Of a DNA stretch of 14,377 nt, positions 13,689-14,377 are shown piece by piece. The DNA lies in NCBI GenBank assembly GCA_039931435.1, contig JBDTRY010000084.1, forward strand, positions 1-14,377. The letters run 5' to 3'. The position numbers and the translations under genes are program-made. Each line of letters starts with the position of its first letter. Position 1 is the first letter of the stretch. The notes under the pieces are model-generated. The model did not search any database and was not told the origin of the DNA. It saw only the letters and a list, made by a program, of their open reading frames with translations. This DNA is from JBDTRY01 sp039931435 (GTDB lineage Bacteria > Acidobacteriota > Thermoanaerobaculia > Gp7-AA8).

Positions 13689-14377
13689 GTGACCATCGCC
13701 GGCTTCCTGCTCACACTGATCGCCGTCTTCGGCGCGGCCAAGCTCTGTGGCGAGCTCGCCGAGCGAATCGGTCAGCCCGCCGTTCTCGGCGAGCTCGTGG
13801 CCGGCCTCATCGTCGGTGTGTCCGGACTTCACCTCGTCGATCCTCATAACGAGACGATGCATCTGCTGTCCGAGCTCGGAGTGATCCTCCTGCTCTTTCT
13901 CATAGGACTGGAAACGGACCTGAAGAAACTACTGGCGGTCGGCGGCTCGTCGACAGCCGTGGCCGTTGTCGGGGTGACCGTACCCTTCGTCCTCGGATAC
14001 GCCGTGGGAATCTGGTTCGGTTACCCCTCGCTGCTGGCAATTTTCCTGGGAGCGGCGCTCACTGCCACCTCCGTTGGAATTACAGCCCGCGTCCTGTCCG
14101 ATCTCGGACAACTTCACACCGGCGAATCGCAGGTAATCATCGGCGCGGCTGTCCTCGACGATGTCATCGGTCTGATCATCCTCAGTGTCGTCAGCAGTCT
14201 GGCAGCGGGTACCGCGTTGAGCGTGGGCGGGGTGGCGAAGATCAGTCTGACCGCATTCGGGTTCGTCATCGCGGCGGTCGTGCTGGGAGGGTTCCTCGCT
14301 CCGTACCTGATCCGAGTGATCACGCGCCTGCGCGTTGGTGGCGCGCTGGCGTTCGCGGCGCTCATGTTCGCTTTCGG
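13689..14377 (+). CDS. CPA2-family cation:proton antiporter (partial, C-terminus off window)
   Basis: Inner-membrane Na+/H+ or K+/H+ antiporter of the CPA2 (KefB/NapA-like) family; the first 229 residues are present. Translation from GTG 13689 gives strongly hydrophobic segments separated by short loops, about seven helices so far. Family marks include QPAVLGELVAGLIVG (29-43), LLLFLIGLETDL (67-78), TATSVGITARVLSDLG (125-140), and the paired ion-binding aspartates D157-D158 in AAVLDDVIGL. The D-D pair fits an electrogenic exchanger better than the N-D type. The rest, including any C-terminal TrkA/RCK or UspA domain, is beyond 14377, so the ion and regulation cannot be judged. A GTG start without ribosome site but with TAGAAT nine bases upstream suggests a leaderless message. 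Confidence 0.88.
   Translation, partial: MTIAGFLLTLIAVFGAAKLCGELAERIGQPAVLGELVAGLIVGVSGLHLVDPHNETMHLLSELGVILLLFLIGLETDLKKLLAVGGSSTAVAVVGVTVPFVLGYAVGIWFGYPSLLAIFLGAALTATSVGITARVLSDLGQLHTGESQVIIGAAVLDDVIGLIILSVVSSLAAGTALSVGGVAKISLTAFGFVIAAVVLGGFLAPYLIRVITRLRVGGALAFAALMFAF

Noticed and set aside
1..14377. CRISPR arrays, tRNA/rRNA genes, insertion sequences or prophage
   Set aside because: I saw no regularly spaced direct repeats, no tRNA-like cloverleaf ends, and no transposase, integrase or phage structural motifs.

Overview
This looks like chromosomal DNA of a high-GC (about 60% by eye) Gram-negative bacterium. The evidence is a set of exported proteins with ordinary Sec signals, a full-length DsbD and a GC-rich codon pattern that leaves many long antisense shadow frames. 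The single-TM TPR protein at 12868 resembles proteins I associate with Acidobacteriota, so that phylum is my best guess, held weakly. There are no tRNA or rRNA genes, CRISPR arrays, intact insertion sequences or prophage genes. Thirteen protein genes are supported, two of them cut by the window edges.

Left part (1-5802). A truncated response regulator runs leftward from 284. Divergent from it is a tight rightward cluster: pth (peptidyl-tRNA hydrolase), a ChlI/MoxR-like AAA+ ATPase, a small protein joining a ribbon-helix-helix domain to a helical TPR-like domain, a VWA-domain protein with an intact MIDAS, and a secreted subtilisin-like protease. Junctions between these genes are 0-1 nt apart or overlap, so they are probably co-transcribed and translationally coupled. 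The AAA+/RHH-TPR/VWA trio is the least understood part of the window and the best candidate for an undescribed system.

Middle (5803-11013). A 226-bp spacer with hairpins and REP-like remnants leads to serS, which has a good sigma70-type promoter ending only 8 nt before its ATG. After it come a class I amidotransferase-like hydrolase (peptidase C26 type), an exported thioredoxin-TPR protein and DsbD. The last three overlap or nearly overlap and look like one unit. The thioredoxin protein is a plausible partner for electrons delivered by DsbD to the periplasm.

Right part (11014-14377). A leftward pair, an exported polysaccharide deacetylase followed by yhbY, converges on dsbD. A 281-bp divergent region separates it from a membrane-anchored TPR protein, which ends in a strong GC hairpin. 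The window closes inside a CPA2-type cation:proton antiporter. Three probable transcription-unit first genes (pth, serS, the antiporter) have a -10-like box 8-9 nt before the start codon and no Shine-Dalgarno, which suggests leaderless mRNAs.
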